From Pseudomonas persica (GTDB lineage: Bacteria; Pseudomonadota; Gammaproteobacteria; Pseudomonadales; Pseudomonadaceae), in NCBI RefSeq assembly GCF_900291015.1, contig NZ_OLKL01000048.1, positions 1 to 64,000 on the forward strand: 64,000 nt of DNA, read 5' to 3'. The notes beneath the pieces were generated by a model. It was not told the DNA's origin and ran no database searches. It worked only from the letters and a program-made list of their open reading frames with translations. Of the stretch, positions 52,336 through 63,483 are shown piece by piece. Within the stretch, counting starts at the first letter, position 1, and each line of letters begins with the position of its first letter. The translations under genes were made by a program, and so were the position numbers.

Positions 52336-53207
52336 ACCAGTTCCTCTTCATCGGCACCCAGGTAGGCGGCGATCACCGTCGGGTTGTGGCGGATGTCCTG
52401 CGGCGCGCCTTCGGCAATCACGTTGCCGTGGTCGAGCACCACGATATGGTCGGAAATGCTCATGACCATGCCCATGTCGTGTTCGATCAGCACCACGGTG
52501 ATGTCGTGCTCATCACGCAGCACGCGGATCATGCGGCTGAGGGCCTCGGTTTCCTGCGGGTTCAGGCCAGCCGCCGGTTCGTCCAGGCAGATGATCTTCG
52601 GCCGCGTGCACATGGCCCGGGCGATTTCCAGGCGGCGCTGCTGGCCGTACGACAACTCGCCAGCCAGGCGGTTGGCGCAATCGACCAGGTCGACCACTTC
52701 CAGCCAATAGAATGCGTGGTCCAGCGCATCACTCTCGGCCTTGCGGTAAGCCTTGGTATTGAGCACCCCGGCCAGCAGGTTGCGATTGACCCACATGTGC
52801 TGGGCCACCAGCAGGTTCTCCACCACCGACATTTCCTTGAACAGGCGAATGTTCTGGAAGGTGCGCGCCAGGCCGGCGCGGTTGACCAGGTGGGTACCGC
52901 CGAACATCTTGTAGTACATGCGGTTGGCAAAGCGCGCCGGCGAGACGAAGTCGGCAGCCTGGAAGCGCTCGCCGAGCAGCTGGATGACGTTGGTGTGGCT
53001 GCCGCGCACGTTCAGCTCGATGCGCCCGCCACTGGCCTTGTAGAAACCGGTCAGGCAGTTGAACACGGTGGTTTTGCCGGCACCGTTGGGGCCAATCAGG
53101 GCGAAGATCTGGTTGCGCCGGACCTTCAGGCTGACATCGCTGAGCGCCTTGATGCCACCGAACTGCATCATCAGGTTGTCGACCGAGAGAATGATATCGT
53201 CGCTCAT
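52332..53207 (-). CDS. livG: Branched-chain amino acid ABC transporter, ATPase LivG/BraF
   Basis: The 291-residue ATPase has Walker A GPNGAGKTTVFN, signature LSYGQQRRLEIARA and Walker B IICLDEPAAGLNPQET. The longer helical insert (about 60-150) is usual for LivG. It overlaps livM and livF by 4 bp each. Confidence 0.95.
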   Translation of the reverse strand: MSDDIILSVDNLMMQFGGIKALSDVSLKVRRNQIFALIGPNGAGKTTVFNCLTGFYKASGGRIELNVRGSHTNVIQLLGERFQAADFVSPARFANRMYYKMFGGTHLVNRAGLARTFQNIRLFKEMSVVENLLVAQHMWVNRNLLAGVLNTKAYRKAESDALDHAFYWLEVVDLVDCANRLAGELSYGQQRRLEIARAMCTRPKIICLDEPAAGLNPQETEALSRMIRVLRDEHDITVVLIEHDMGMVMSISDHIVVLDHGNVIAEGAPQDIRHNPTVIAAYLGADEEELV

Positions 53208-54508
53208 GGCGCCACTCCTTTACGCGGGGTCACACCGGTACGGCTGATGCGGATCAGCCCGCGCGGTCGCCAGATCATCATCAGCACCATCAGCACCCCG
53301 AACAGCAGCACGCGGTATTCGGAGAAGCTGCGCAGCAGTTCTGGCGCTACGGTCAGCACGAACGCGGCGATCACCACACCCACGGTCGAGCCCATGCCGC
53401 CGAGCACCACGATGGCGAGAATCAGCGCCGACTCGAAGAAGGTGAACGACGACGGGTTGACGAAGCCCTGGTAAGTGGCGAAGAACACCCCGGCCAGGCC
53501 GGCGGTGGAGGCACCCAGGGTAAACGCCGAAAGCTTGACCAGCACGTGGTTCAGGCCCATCGAGCGGCAGGCGATTTCGTCTTCGCGCAGCGCTTCCCAG
53601 GCGCGGCCGACCGGCATGCGGGTCAGGCGGTGTTTGATGTAAAGCACGGCCAGCACGACGATGAACAGCACCGCGTAAATGAACACGAACTTGAGGGTGG
53701 CGTTGTACTCGAAGCCGAAGAACTCGTGGATCGGTACCCCGCCGTCCTTGGCCCGGCGGCCGAACTCCAGGCCGAAGAAGGTTGGCGACGGTGCCGGCAT
53801 GCCGTTGGGGCCGCCGGTGAACGACAGCCAGTTGTTCAGCACCAGGCGAATAATTTCGCCGAAGCCCAGGGTCACGATCGCCAGGTAGTCACCGTGCATC
53901 CGTAGCACCGGGAAGCCGAGGATGCACCCTGCCAGCGCCGCGGCGATGGCAGCCAGTGGCAGCACGCTCCAGAAACCCAGGCCCAGGTACTGGTAACCCA
54001 GCGCCAGGCCGTAGGCGCCGATGGCATAGAACGCCACGTAGCCCAGGTCGAGCAGGCCGGCCAGGCCGACCACGATGTTCAGGCCCAGGCCCAGCAGCAC
54101 GTAGATCAGCCCGAGGATGACCACGGTCAGCAGGTACTTGTTGGCGAAGATCGGGAAGACGATGGCGATCACCACCAGCGCCGGAATGATGTAGCGCAGG
54201 CGTGACACGTAGTCCGGCGCGCGCACATGCACGCCCGAGCCACCGCTTTCGAAGCCCTGGAGCATGCGCGAGCCGACAGCAGTCTGCAGGTACAGGCTGA
54301 GCAGGAAGCGCCCCAGCATCACCCCGCCGACCAGCCAGGCGACGCGCTGCGGCTCGGCATTGAAGCTGTAGCCATCGAGCACCACGCCGACCACAGGGCC
54401 AAACACGATAAGTGCCAGCAGGCCGGCGACAATGGTCTCCAGCAGGCTGCGTTTAAGGTCGAAACCCTTGTTGGTTTCGCTTACAGCGGCAGTTTTGGCA
54501 ATGGACAT
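53204..54508 (-). CDS. livM: Branched-chain amino acid ABC transporter, permease LivM/BraE
   Basis: The 434-residue permease has an N-terminal extension with extra membrane segments before the conserved core (NIVVGLAGLLDLGYVAFYAIGAYG; PVLRMHGDYLAIVTLGFGEIIR). ATG 54508 was chosen; a GTG at 54514 overlaps the livH stop and is possible. It pairs with LivH to form the channel. Confidence 0.94.
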   Translation of the reverse strand: MSIAKTAAVSETNKGFDLKRSLLETIVAGLLALIVFGPVVGVVLDGYSFNAEPQRVAWLVGGVMLGRFLLSLYLQTAVGSRMLQGFESGGSGVHVRAPDYVSRLRYIIPALVVIAIVFPIFANKYLLTVVILGLIYVLLGLGLNIVVGLAGLLDLGYVAFYAIGAYGLALGYQYLGLGFWSVLPLAAIAAALAGCILGFPVLRMHGDYLAIVTLGFGEIIRLVLNNWLSFTGGPNGMPAPSPTFFGLEFGRRAKDGGVPIHEFFGFEYNATLKFVFIYAVLFIVVLAVLYIKHRLTRMPVGRAWEALREDEIACRSMGLNHVLVKLSAFTLGASTAGLAGVFFATYQGFVNPSSFTFFESALILAIVVLGGMGSTVGVVIAAFVLTVAPELLRSFSEYRVLLFGVLMVLMMIWRPRGLIRISRTGVTPRKGVAP

Positions 54509-54510
54509 GT

Positions 54511-55425
54511 TCACACCTTAGCCACGAGCGGGCGACCCAGCAGGCCTTGTGGGCGGAAGATAAGGATCATCACCAGCAGCGAGAAGCTGAACACGTCCTT
54601 GTAGTCGGAGTTGATCAGGCCAGAGAACAGCGACTCGGAAATGCCCAGGATGATCCCGCCGAGCATGGCGCCAGGCAGCGAACCGATACCGCCGAGCACC
54701 GCGGCGGTGAACGCCTTGATACCGATGATGAAGCCGGCATAGAAGTCGAAGGTGCCGTAGTTCATGGTGATCAGCACGCCGGCCAGGGCGGCCATCACCG
54801 CACCGATGACGAACACATAGGAGATCACCCGGTCGGTGTTGATGCCGAGGATCGAGGCCATCTTGCGGTCTTGCTGGGTGGCACGGCACATGCGGCCGAG
54901 CTTGGTGTACTTGATCACGTAGGTGAGCAGGCCCATGCCGACAAAGGCCGCCACCAGGATGAAGATCTTGGTGTAGGTCAGTTGCACGAAGCCGGTACCG
55001 ACTTCGACGCGCATGGCGCCTTCGAGCAGGGTCGGCACGCCTTGCTGGCGGGCGCCTTGGCTGATCTGCGCGTAGTTCTGCAGGATCAGCGAGATGCCGA
55101 TGGCACTGATCAGCGGTGCCAGGCGGGTAGAGTTGCGCAGGGGTTTGTAGGCGATGCGTTCAATGGTGAAGCCGTACACGCCGGTGACGACGATGGTGAA
55201 CAACAAGGTGCCCAGCATCAACAGGGGGAACGACTCGATACCGAAATAAGCCAGCAATGCCAGGCTGATTGCCGCGAGGTACGCGGAGATCATGTACACC
55301 TCGCCGTGCGCGAAGTTGATCATGCCGATGATGCCATAGACCATTGTGTAGCCGATGGCGATCAGGCCATAGACCGACCCGAGGGTCAGGCCGTTGACCA
55401 GTTGCTGCAGGAAAATACCATCCAT
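54511..55425 (-). CDS. livH: Branched-chain amino acid ABC transporter, permease LivH/BraD
   Basis: The 304-residue permease opens MDGIFLQQLVNGLTLGSVYG and has INFAHGEVYMISAY and the late GGIGSLPGAMLGGIILG, all typical of LivH. It follows livK after a 156-bp gap that holds a stem-loop, so livK is probably expressed more strongly than the rest. Confidence 0.95.
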   Translation of the reverse strand: MDGIFLQQLVNGLTLGSVYGLIAIGYTMVYGIIGMINFAHGEVYMISAYLAAISLALLAYFGIESFPLLMLGTLLFTIVVTGVYGFTIERIAYKPLRNSTRLAPLISAIGISLILQNYAQISQGARQQGVPTLLEGAMRVEVGTGFVQLTYTKIFILVAAFVGMGLLTYVIKYTKLGRMCRATQQDRKMASILGINTDRVISYVFVIGAVMAALAGVLITMNYGTFDFYAGFIIGIKAFTAAVLGGIGSLPGAMLGGIILGISESLFSGLINSDYKDVFSFSLLVMILIFRPQGLLGRPLVAKV

Positions 55426-55545
55426 AACGCAATCTCACCTGATTGAGATTGCACGAGCGCCGACCACGGCGGGCCTGGAACAAGGCGGCCCTCGCAGCGC
55501 AGTACTGTGCAGATCTACGGATAAAGACAGGTACCGCGGGGCTTT

Positions 55546-55570
55546 GGCCCGGGGCAGACGCGCCCGGGCC
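55546..55570. other. Intercistronic stem-loop between livK and livH
   Basis: Perfect GGCCCGGG / CCCGGGCC stem with a 9-base loop, just after the livK stop (minus strand). It probably stabilises livK mRNA or partly ends transcription. Confidence 0.6.
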
Positions 55571-55581
55571 ATGGGCCGTTG

Positions 55582-56718
55582 TTATTTTTGTTTTTCCAGC
55601 TGGTGGTACTTGCCTTGGGCATCCCACTGGTAGACCACGTAGTCGGACACGGTCAGGTCGCCCTTCTTGTCCCACTTTTTCTCGCCCATGACAGTCTGCA
55701 CCGGGTTGGCCTTGAGCCACTCGGCAGCCGCTTCGCCCTTGTTCGACTTGGCGCCGTTGAACGCGGCGGCCAGCGCCTGCAGCGAGGCATAGGCGTACAG
55801 GGTGTAGCCCTCAGGTTCGGTACCGGCCTTGCGGAACTCCTCCACCACCGCCTTGCTGTCCGGCAGCAGGCGCGGGTCGGCGCCGAAGGTCATGTACACG
55901 CCATCGACGTACTGCGCGCCGCCGGCGGTGGCCACCAGTTCGTCGGTAACGATGCCGTCATCGGACATGAACTTGACGTCCTTCAGGCCCTGCTCGCGCA
56001 GCTGGCGTACCAGTGGGCCGGCTTCCGGGTGCAGGCCGCCGAAGTAGACCACATCGGCACCGGTGGAGCGGATCTTGGTGACCACGGCGCTGAAGTCCTT
56101 CTCGCCACGGGTCAGGCCTTCGTACAGCACCGGCTTGACACCGCGTTTCTCCAGCTGTGCCTTGGTCGCGTCGGCCAGGCCCTGGCCGTAGGTGTCCTTG
56201 TCGTGCAACACCGCGACTTTCTTGCCCTTGAGCACGTCGACGATGTAGTCGCCGGCGACGATGCCCTGCTGGTCGTCACGGCCGCACATGCGGAACATGG
56301 CCGCCAGGCCGCGCTCGGTGACCTGTGGGTTGGTAGAGCCCGGGGTAATGGCGATGACGCCAGCCTCGTCATACACCTCGGAGGCCGGGATGGTGTTGGA
56401 GGAACAGAAGTGGCCGACCACACCGATCACCTTATCCTGATCGACCAGGCGGTTGGCCACGGCCACGGCCTGCTTCGGCTCGCAGGCGTCATCGCCCTTG
56501 ACCAGGACGATTTTCTCGCCGTTCACGCCACCGGCGGCGTTGATCTTGTCGGCCGCTGCCTGCGCACCTTTCATGTACTGCTCGCCAAACGCTGCGTTAG
56601 CCCCGGTCATCGGGCCCGCTACACCGATCTTGACGTCGGCCTGGACATACGAAGAAACACCCAGTGCCGTAGCTACGGCCAGAGCCAGGAAACCTTTCTT
56701 GTAAAACGTCTGCGACAT
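55582..56718 (-). CDS. livK: Branched-chain amino acid-binding protein LivK/BraC
   Basis: The 378-residue periplasmic receptor has a signal peptide (about 28 residues, ending SSYVQA) and mature start DVKIGVAGPMTGANAAFGEQ. A Cys pair likely forms the usual disulfide (DDACEPKQ and HFCSSNT), and PGSTNPQVTERG lies in the ligand cleft. It heads livKHMGF. AGGAG lies about 10 bp before ATG 56718. Confidence 0.95.
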   Translation of the reverse strand: MSQTFYKKGFLALAVATALGVSSYVQADVKIGVAGPMTGANAAFGEQYMKGAQAAADKINAAGGVNGEKIVLVKGDDACEPKQAVAVANRLVDQDKVIGVVGHFCSSNTIPASEVYDEAGVIAITPGSTNPQVTERGLAAMFRMCGRDDQQGIVAGDYIVDVLKGKKVAVLHDKDTYGQGLADATKAQLEKRGVKPVLYEGLTRGEKDFSAVVTKIRSTGADVVYFGGLHPEAGPLVRQLREQGLKDVKFMSDDGIVTDELVATAGGAQYVDGVYMTFGADPRLLPDSKAVVEEFRKAGTEPEGYTLYAYASLQALAAAFNGAKSNKGEAAAEWLKANPVQTVMGEKKWDKKGDLTVSDYVVYQWDAQGKYHQLEKQK

Positions 56719-57243
56719 GAGGTGGTGCTCCTAGAGTTTTTTTTTGGTTGGCACTACAACTTCTCAGCCCTGTGCTCCGAGCAAGGGCCGTGCCATAGGT
56801 TTTGTCTTCCGGGAAAACACACTGTGCAGGTTGCCAGCAGGCGACCGACGGCCTTTTCTTTATTGAGCGTGCAACCGTCTGCCACGCGGCAGGCGCCACC
56901 ACACGTACAGACAAGGAGCAACCGTCGAGCGCCATCATTGCAACCCTGGCAAGTGTTTACGTGCAACCGCCGTGTAACAGCGGACGTCACCGAACTGCAC
57001 ACCACTGGTGCGCGACTGCTACAGGCGGCACCGTTTCAAGGCTAGCTGGTGCACGAAAAAACACGCGGTTTTGGCAGTTCCGGCCTCTTCGCGGGCTCGC
57101 CCGCTCCCGCACGGCGCCAGCGAGCTCAAGGGAGGTGCATTACCTGTGAGAGCGGGTTTACCCGCGAAGAGGCCGGAACAGGCCCAACAAGCCGCTAAAG
57201 GCTGGCACAATGTCCGCCATTCGCCGCTTCCGGAGCCCCCTTG
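56719..57243. other. 525-bp intergenic region between livK and pncB
   Basis: This divergent gap holds the livK leader and promoter region and one REP pair (57080-57176). A run of nine T lies at about 56736-56744. No convincing gene is seen; the open frames in it have no recognisable family features or good start sites. Confidence 0.6.
57080..57176. repeat. REP pair, inverted, slightly diverged
   Basis: Left copy has CTCGCCCGCTCCCGCACGG and right copy CTGTGAGAGCGGG, each with one change from the usual core. It lies upstream of pncB. Confidence 0.78.
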
Positions 57244-58449
57244 ATGAGCGAAAGCGCATTCGCCGAGCGCATCGTGCACAACCTGCTCGACACCGACTTC
57301 TACAAACTGACCATGATGCAGGGCGTGCTGCACAACTACCCGGACGCCGACGTCGAATGGGAATTCCGCTGCCGCAACGGCGAGGACCTGCGCCCCTACC
57401 TCGGCGAGATCCGCAACCAGCTCGAACGGCTCAGCGACCTCACCCTGGATGACGGCCAACCGGCCTTCCTCGAACGCATCAGCTTCCTCAAGCCCGACTT
57501 CCTGCGCTTTCTGCGCCTGTTCCGCTTCAACCTGCGCTACGTGCGCCTAGGGATAGAAAACGACCAGCTGTTCCTGCGCCTGAAAGGCCCGTGGCTGCAT
57601 GTGATCCTGTTCGAAGTGCCGCTGCTGGCGATCATCAGCGAAGTGCGTAACCGCCAGCTACACCCGCGCATGCGCCTGGCCGAGGCCCGCGACCAGCTGT
57701 ACCGCAAGTTCGACTGGCTGCGCGCGCATGCCAGCGACGACGAACTGGCCGAACTGCAGGTGGCCGACTTCGGTACCCGCCGGCGCTTTTCCAGCCGCGT
57801 GCAGGAAGACGTGGTGCGCGTGCTGCGCGACGACTTCCCGGGCCGCTTCGTCGGCACCAGCAACGTCGACCTGGCATGGAAACTGGATATCAAGCCGCTG
57901 GGCACCATGGCCCATGAATGGATCATGGCCCACCAGCAACTCGGCCCGCGACTGATCGACAGCCAGATCGCCGCGCTGGACTGCTGGGTGCGCGAGTACC
58001 GCGGCCTGCTCGGCATCGCCCTGACCGACTGCATCACCATGGATGCCTTCCTCGGCGATTTCGACCTGTACTTCGCCAAGCTGTTCGACGGCCTGCGCCA
58101 CGACTCGGGCGAGCCGGTGGCCTGGGCGGAAAAGGCCATTGCCCATTACCAGAAACTGGGTATCGACCCGATGACCAAGACCCTGGTGTTTTCCGACGGC
58201 CTCAACCTGACCCGCTCGCTGGAAATCTTCCGTGCCCTGCGTGGTCGCATCAACGTCAGCTTTGGCATCGGTACCAACCTGACCTGTGACATCCCGGGTG
58301 TGGCCCCGATGAGCATCGTCCTTAAAATGACCGACTGCAACGGCGCGCCGGTGGCGAAGATCTCGGACGAAGCTGCCAAGACCCAGTGCCGCGACGAGAA
58401 CTTCGTCGCCTACATGCGCCATGTATTCAAAGTCCCCAGCAAGGAGTAA
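57244..58449 (+). CDS. pncB: Nicotinate phosphoribosyltransferase
   Basis: PncB makes nicotinate mononucleotide from nicotinate and PRPP in NAD salvage. The 401-residue product has LDTDFYKLTMMQGVLHN, the catalytic-His segment GLRHDSGEPVAWAEKA and FGIGTNLTCD. ATG 57244 was preferred to the TTG one codon upstream. nadE follows 3 bp after the stop, giving an NAD operon. Confidence 0.95.
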   Translation: MSESAFAERIVHNLLDTDFYKLTMMQGVLHNYPDADVEWEFRCRNGEDLRPYLGEIRNQLERLSDLTLDDGQPAFLERISFLKPDFLRFLRLFRFNLRYVRLGIENDQLFLRLKGPWLHVILFEVPLLAIISEVRNRQLHPRMRLAEARDQLYRKFDWLRAHASDDELAELQVADFGTRRRFSSRVQEDVVRVLRDDFPGRFVGTSNVDLAWKLDIKPLGTMAHEWIMAHQQLGPRLIDSQIAALDCWVREYRGLLGIALTDCITMDAFLGDFDLYFAKLFDGLRHDSGEPVAWAEKAIAHYQKLGIDPMTKTLVFSDGLNLTRSLEIFRALRGRINVSFGIGTNLTCDIPGVAPMSIVLKMTDCNGAPVAKISDEAAKTQCRDENFVAYMRHVFKVPSKE

Positions 58450-58452
58450 CCC

Positions 58453-59280
58453 ATGCAAGCGGTTCAGCAAGAGATTGCCCAGGCGCTGAAGGTACAGCCG
58501 CCGTTCGCCGACGCCGCCGCGCTCGAGGCCGAAGTCGCCCGGCGCGTGACGTTCATCAAGGATTGCCTGGCCAACGCCCGGCTCAAGACCCTGGTGCTGG
58601 GCATCAGCGGCGGCGTCGACTCGCTGACCGCCGCCCTGCTCGCCCAGCGCGCCATCAACGAGCTGCGCGCCGAGAACGGCGACCCGGCCTACCGCTTCAT
58701 CGCCGTGCGCCTGCCGTATCAGGTACAGCATGACGAGCATGACGCCCAGGCGTGCCTGGAAGTGATCAAGGCCGATGAAGTGCACACCGTGGATATCGCC
58801 CCAGCCGTTCGGGCATTGGCAGCTGAAGTTCAGGAACTGAAAAATGGTTCGCCAACACTGGTGGATTTCGTGGTCGGCAACGTCAAGGCGCGCACCCGCA
58901 TGGTTGCCCAGTACACCATCGCCGGCGCCCGCGCGGGCCTGGTGATCGGTACCGACCATGCCGCCGAGGCGGTGATGGGCTTCTTTACCAAGTTCGGTGA
59001 TGGTGCCTGCGACCTGGCGCCGCTGAGCGGGCTGGTGAAGAACCAGGTGCGGGCGATTGCGCGCAGCTTCGGTGCGCCGGAGTCACTGGTGGAGAAGGTG
59101 CCGACTGCGGACCTGGAAGACCTCGCGCCGGGCAAGCCGGACGAAGCGTCACATGGTGTGACCTACCAGCAGATCGATGCCTTCCTGCATGGGCAGCCGG
59201 TTGACCAGGAAGCGTTCGACATCATCGTCGCCACCTACCGCAAGACCCAGCACAAGCGCGAACTGCCGTTCGCCCCTTGA
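58453..59280 (+). CDS. nadE: NH3-dependent NAD+ synthetase
   Basis: NadE amidates deamido-NAD using ammonia and ATP. The 275-residue product has the PP-loop LGISGGVDSLTAALLAQ, GTDHAAEAVMGFFTKFGDGACD and KVPTADLEDLAPGKPDE. It is the short, ammonia-dependent form without a glutaminase domain. It completes the pncB-nadE operon. Confidence 0.95.
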   Translation: MQAVQQEIAQALKVQPPFADAAALEAEVARRVTFIKDCLANARLKTLVLGISGGVDSLTAALLAQRAINELRAENGDPAYRFIAVRLPYQVQHDEHDAQACLEVIKADEVHTVDIAPAVRALAAEVQELKNGSPTLVDFVVGNVKARTRMVAQYTIAGARAGLVIGTDHAAEAVMGFFTKFGDGACDLAPLSGLVKNQVRAIARSFGAPESLVEKVPTADLEDLAPGKPDEASHGVTYQQIDAFLHGQPVDQEAFDIIVATYRKTQHKRELPFAP

Positions 59281-59296
59281 TAAGGCTATAGAAGGA

Positions 59297-59373
59297 CCTG
59301 TGGGAGCGGGTTCACCCGCAAATACAATGGTGAATCCACCGACGCATTCGCGGGTGAACCCGCTCCCACAGGG
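59297..59373. repeat. REP pair, tail-to-tail type
   Basis: CTGTGGGAGCGGGTTCACCC first, then GCGGGTGAACCCGCTCCCACAG, with a short spacer containing GAATCCACCGACGCA. The spacer resembles the one at 60802-60879. Confidence 0.82.
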
Positions 59374-59391
59374 TTCACCGTCAGCCTTTGA

Positions 59392-59838
59392 TTACTTGAC
59401 TACAACCTTGCCCTTCATCATCGAGATGTGGCCCGGGAAGGTGCAGAAGAAGCTGTAGTCGCCACCGGCTTCCAGCTTGGAAGTGTCCAGGCTGATGCTG
59501 GCTTTTTCACCGGCACCGATCATTTTGGTGTGGCCGATGATCGCTGCGTTATCCGCCTTGATGTAGTCCTTGTCCAGACCTTGCGACATACCCTCAGTGG
59601 CGATTGCCTGCATATCGGCAGTCTTGCTGATCACCAGGTTATGGCCCATGACGTTCTTCGGCAGGCTGCCACCATGGGTCAGTTCGATTTCAACGGTCTT
59701 GCAGCTCTTGTCGACAGTGAATTCCTTGGTGTTGAACGACATCTGGTCGGTCGAGTCGACGGTGACTTTGCACTCGGCTGCGAAGACAGAGGCGCTGGCG
59801 AGGGTCAGCAGGGATACCGCTACAGCTTTCGCAAACAT
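59392..59838 (-). CDS. azu: Azurin
   Basis: Azurin is a periplasmic type-1 blue-copper electron carrier. The precursor has a signal peptide of about 20 residues ending VFA and a mature chain of 128 residues starting AECKVTV. Its copper ligands are His46 (VMGHN), Cys112 and His117 (CTFPGH) and Met121; the Cys3-Cys26 disulfide is kept. An in-frame ATG one codon upstream (59841) is equally possible. A possible ANR site lies upstream. Confidence 0.95.
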   Translation of the reverse strand: MFAKAVAVSLLTLASASVFAAECKVTVDSTDQMSFNTKEFTVDKSCKTVEIELTHGGSLPKNVMGHNLVISKTADMQAIATEGMSQGLDKDYIKADNAAIIGHTKMIGAGEKASISLDTSKLEAGGDYSFFCTFPGHISMMKGKVVVK

Positions 59839-59900
59839 CATGAATCTCCTTGGCAGGGTTTTATCAATTGCGAGACTGCCTGAAACCGTTCAGCCCCTTG

Positions 59901-59914
59901 CTGATATGGGTCAA
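59901..59914 (-). promoter_or_regulatory. Possible ANR/FNR box upstream of azurin
   Basis: CTGATATGGGTCAA fits TTGAT-N4-ATCAA at eight of ten positions, about 60-75 bp before the azurin start. Azurin is known to be ANR-controlled in P. aeruginosa. Confidence 0.4.
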
Positions 59915-60033
59915 GGGGGTGTCAAGTGGCCAGCCAGTAGAATTGTTCAATCGATTGTATACAACCAATTCAAGAGCACATCATGCCCTTTTATTGGAGG
60001 ATGGGACAACCTCTCATTTAGGAGCAATACGAA

Positions 60034-60123
60034 ATGACCCTGGGTAGCCTGATGAACAGCCTGCTGGCGGCCTACGCCCATGGAGCGACTGGCGCCATCT
60101 GCGAATTCTCCCGGCCGGAGTGA
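60034..60123 (+). CDS. Possible 29-codon small ORF
   Basis: ATG 60034 follows TTTAGGAGCAATACGAA, a good ribosome site. It encodes 29 residues starting MTLGSLMNSLLAAYAHGATG. It lies alone in the 346-bp gap between azurin and the LOG gene and matches no family I know. It could also be a leader for the downstream gene. Confidence 0.35.
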   Translation: MTLGSLMNSLLAAYAHGATGAICEFSRPE

Positions 60124-60157
60124 AACCGGCCTTGGAACTGTAGGACATGGACCTTAC

Positions 60158-60178
60158 CCTGTCAGCCTGAGTGACAGG
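60158..60178 (+). promoter_or_regulatory. Hairpin overlapping the LOG-gene ribosome site
   Basis: CCTGTCA-GCCTGAG-TGACAGG forms a perfect 7-bp stem whose 3' arm contains the first part of AGGAG, the ribosome site 7 bp before ATG 60188. Folding would limit translation. Confidence 0.45.
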
Positions 60179-60187
60179 AGATGAGCA

Positions 60188-60775
60188 ATGCCCGTACGTT
60201 GCGTTTGTGTGTTCTGCGGCGCCAGCATCGGCGCCAACCCTGCCTACCGTGAAGCGGCCATCGCGCTGGGCCAGGCGATTGCCCGTCGCGGCCTGACCCT
60301 GGTCTATGGCGGTGGCGCGGTCGGCCTGATGGGCACTGTCGCCGACGCGGCCATGGCAGCCGGCGGCGAAGTGATCGGGATCATTCCCGAAAGCCTGATG
60401 AATGCCGAAATCGGCCACAAAGGGCTGAGCCGCCTGGAAGTGGTCGACGGCATGCACGCGCGCAAGGCACGCATGGCCGAGCTGAGCGATGCCTTCATCG
60501 CCCTGCCGGGTGGGCTGGGTACGCTGGAAGAGTTGTTCGAGGTGTGGACCTGGGGGCAATTGGGCTATCACGCCAAGCCGCTGGGGCTGCTCGACGTGAA
60601 TGGCTTCTATGAAAAGCTCGGCGGGTTCCTCGACCATATCGTCGAAGAAGGCTTCGTGCGGCCGCAGCATCGGGCGATGTTGCTGCTGGGGCAGCAGCCG
60701 GATGAACTGCTGGACGGCATGGACAATTTTGTCGCGCCGGTGGCGCCGAAGTGGGTCGACAAGAAGCCTGATTGA
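60188..60775 (+). CDS. LOG-family nucleoside 5'-monophosphate phosphoribohydrolase
   Basis: The 195-residue protein is of the LOG family ('lonely guy', formerly misnamed lysine decarboxylase), which splits nucleotide 5'-monophosphates and in plants activates cytokinins. It has the opening VCVFCGASIGANPAY, LVYGGGAVGLMG and the signature PGGLGTLEELFEVWTW. The start is fixed by the strong AGGAG site. The bacterial substrate is likely a purine or cytokinin nucleotide, which is inference. Confidence 0.9.
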   Translation: MPVRCVCVFCGASIGANPAYREAAIALGQAIARRGLTLVYGGGAVGLMGTVADAAMAAGGEVIGIIPESLMNAEIGHKGLSRLEVVDGMHARKARMAELSDAFIALPGGLGTLEELFEVWTWGQLGYHAKPLGLLDVNGFYEKLGGFLDHIVEEGFVRPQHRAMLLLGQQPDELLDGMDNFVAPVAPKWVDKKPD

Positions 60776-60801
60776 TCTGGATTATTGGGGCTGGCACCTA
60801 A

Positions 60802-60879
60802 CCTGTGGGAGCGGGTTCACCCGCGAATACGTCGGTAAATCCACCATCGCATTCGCGGGTAAACCCGCTCCCACAGGGT
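60802..60879. repeat. REP pair, tail-to-tail type
   Basis: Same orientation and similar spacer (AATCCACCATCGCATTCGCG) as the pair at 59297-59373, between the convergent LOG and ygiQ genes. Confidence 0.82.
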
Positions 60880-60897
60880 TCTATGCCAGGCTCTCGA

Positions 60898-63198
<2,301 letters not shown>

Positions 63199-63388
63199 GT
63201 CAGTGACCGGTTCTGGTGTGCAGGGAAATCGCGGGCGCGGAATATAGCACAAATTTTGACCAAATCCGACTGGATTCGTGGGGATTGGTGGGTGGGGCGA
63301 CGGTTGGGAGCGGCGGATCGTCAGGGGGTGGGCTTGGAGTTTGTGGTGCGGGTGCCAAGTGTTCTCCACAAGATTTGCAGTACCGATA

Positions 63389-63420
63389 AGATCGAGCGCC
63401 GCCCGCGCGGCGCTCGATCT
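63389..63420. repeat. Palindrome related to the 43.3-kb element
   Basis: AGATCGAGCGCCGC-CCGC-GCGGCGCTCGATCT is a perfect dyad. Its first 20 bases equal the outer end of the inverted arm at 43301-43325. It lies in the 285-bp gap between ygiQ and the DUF3077 gene, which otherwise holds nothing I can identify. Confidence 0.7.
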
Positions 63421-63483
63421 CACAGGCGCTGAAACTGCTGCGGCGAACACATGGCGGCCCTCACGCCATCTGAAGCCAACCCC

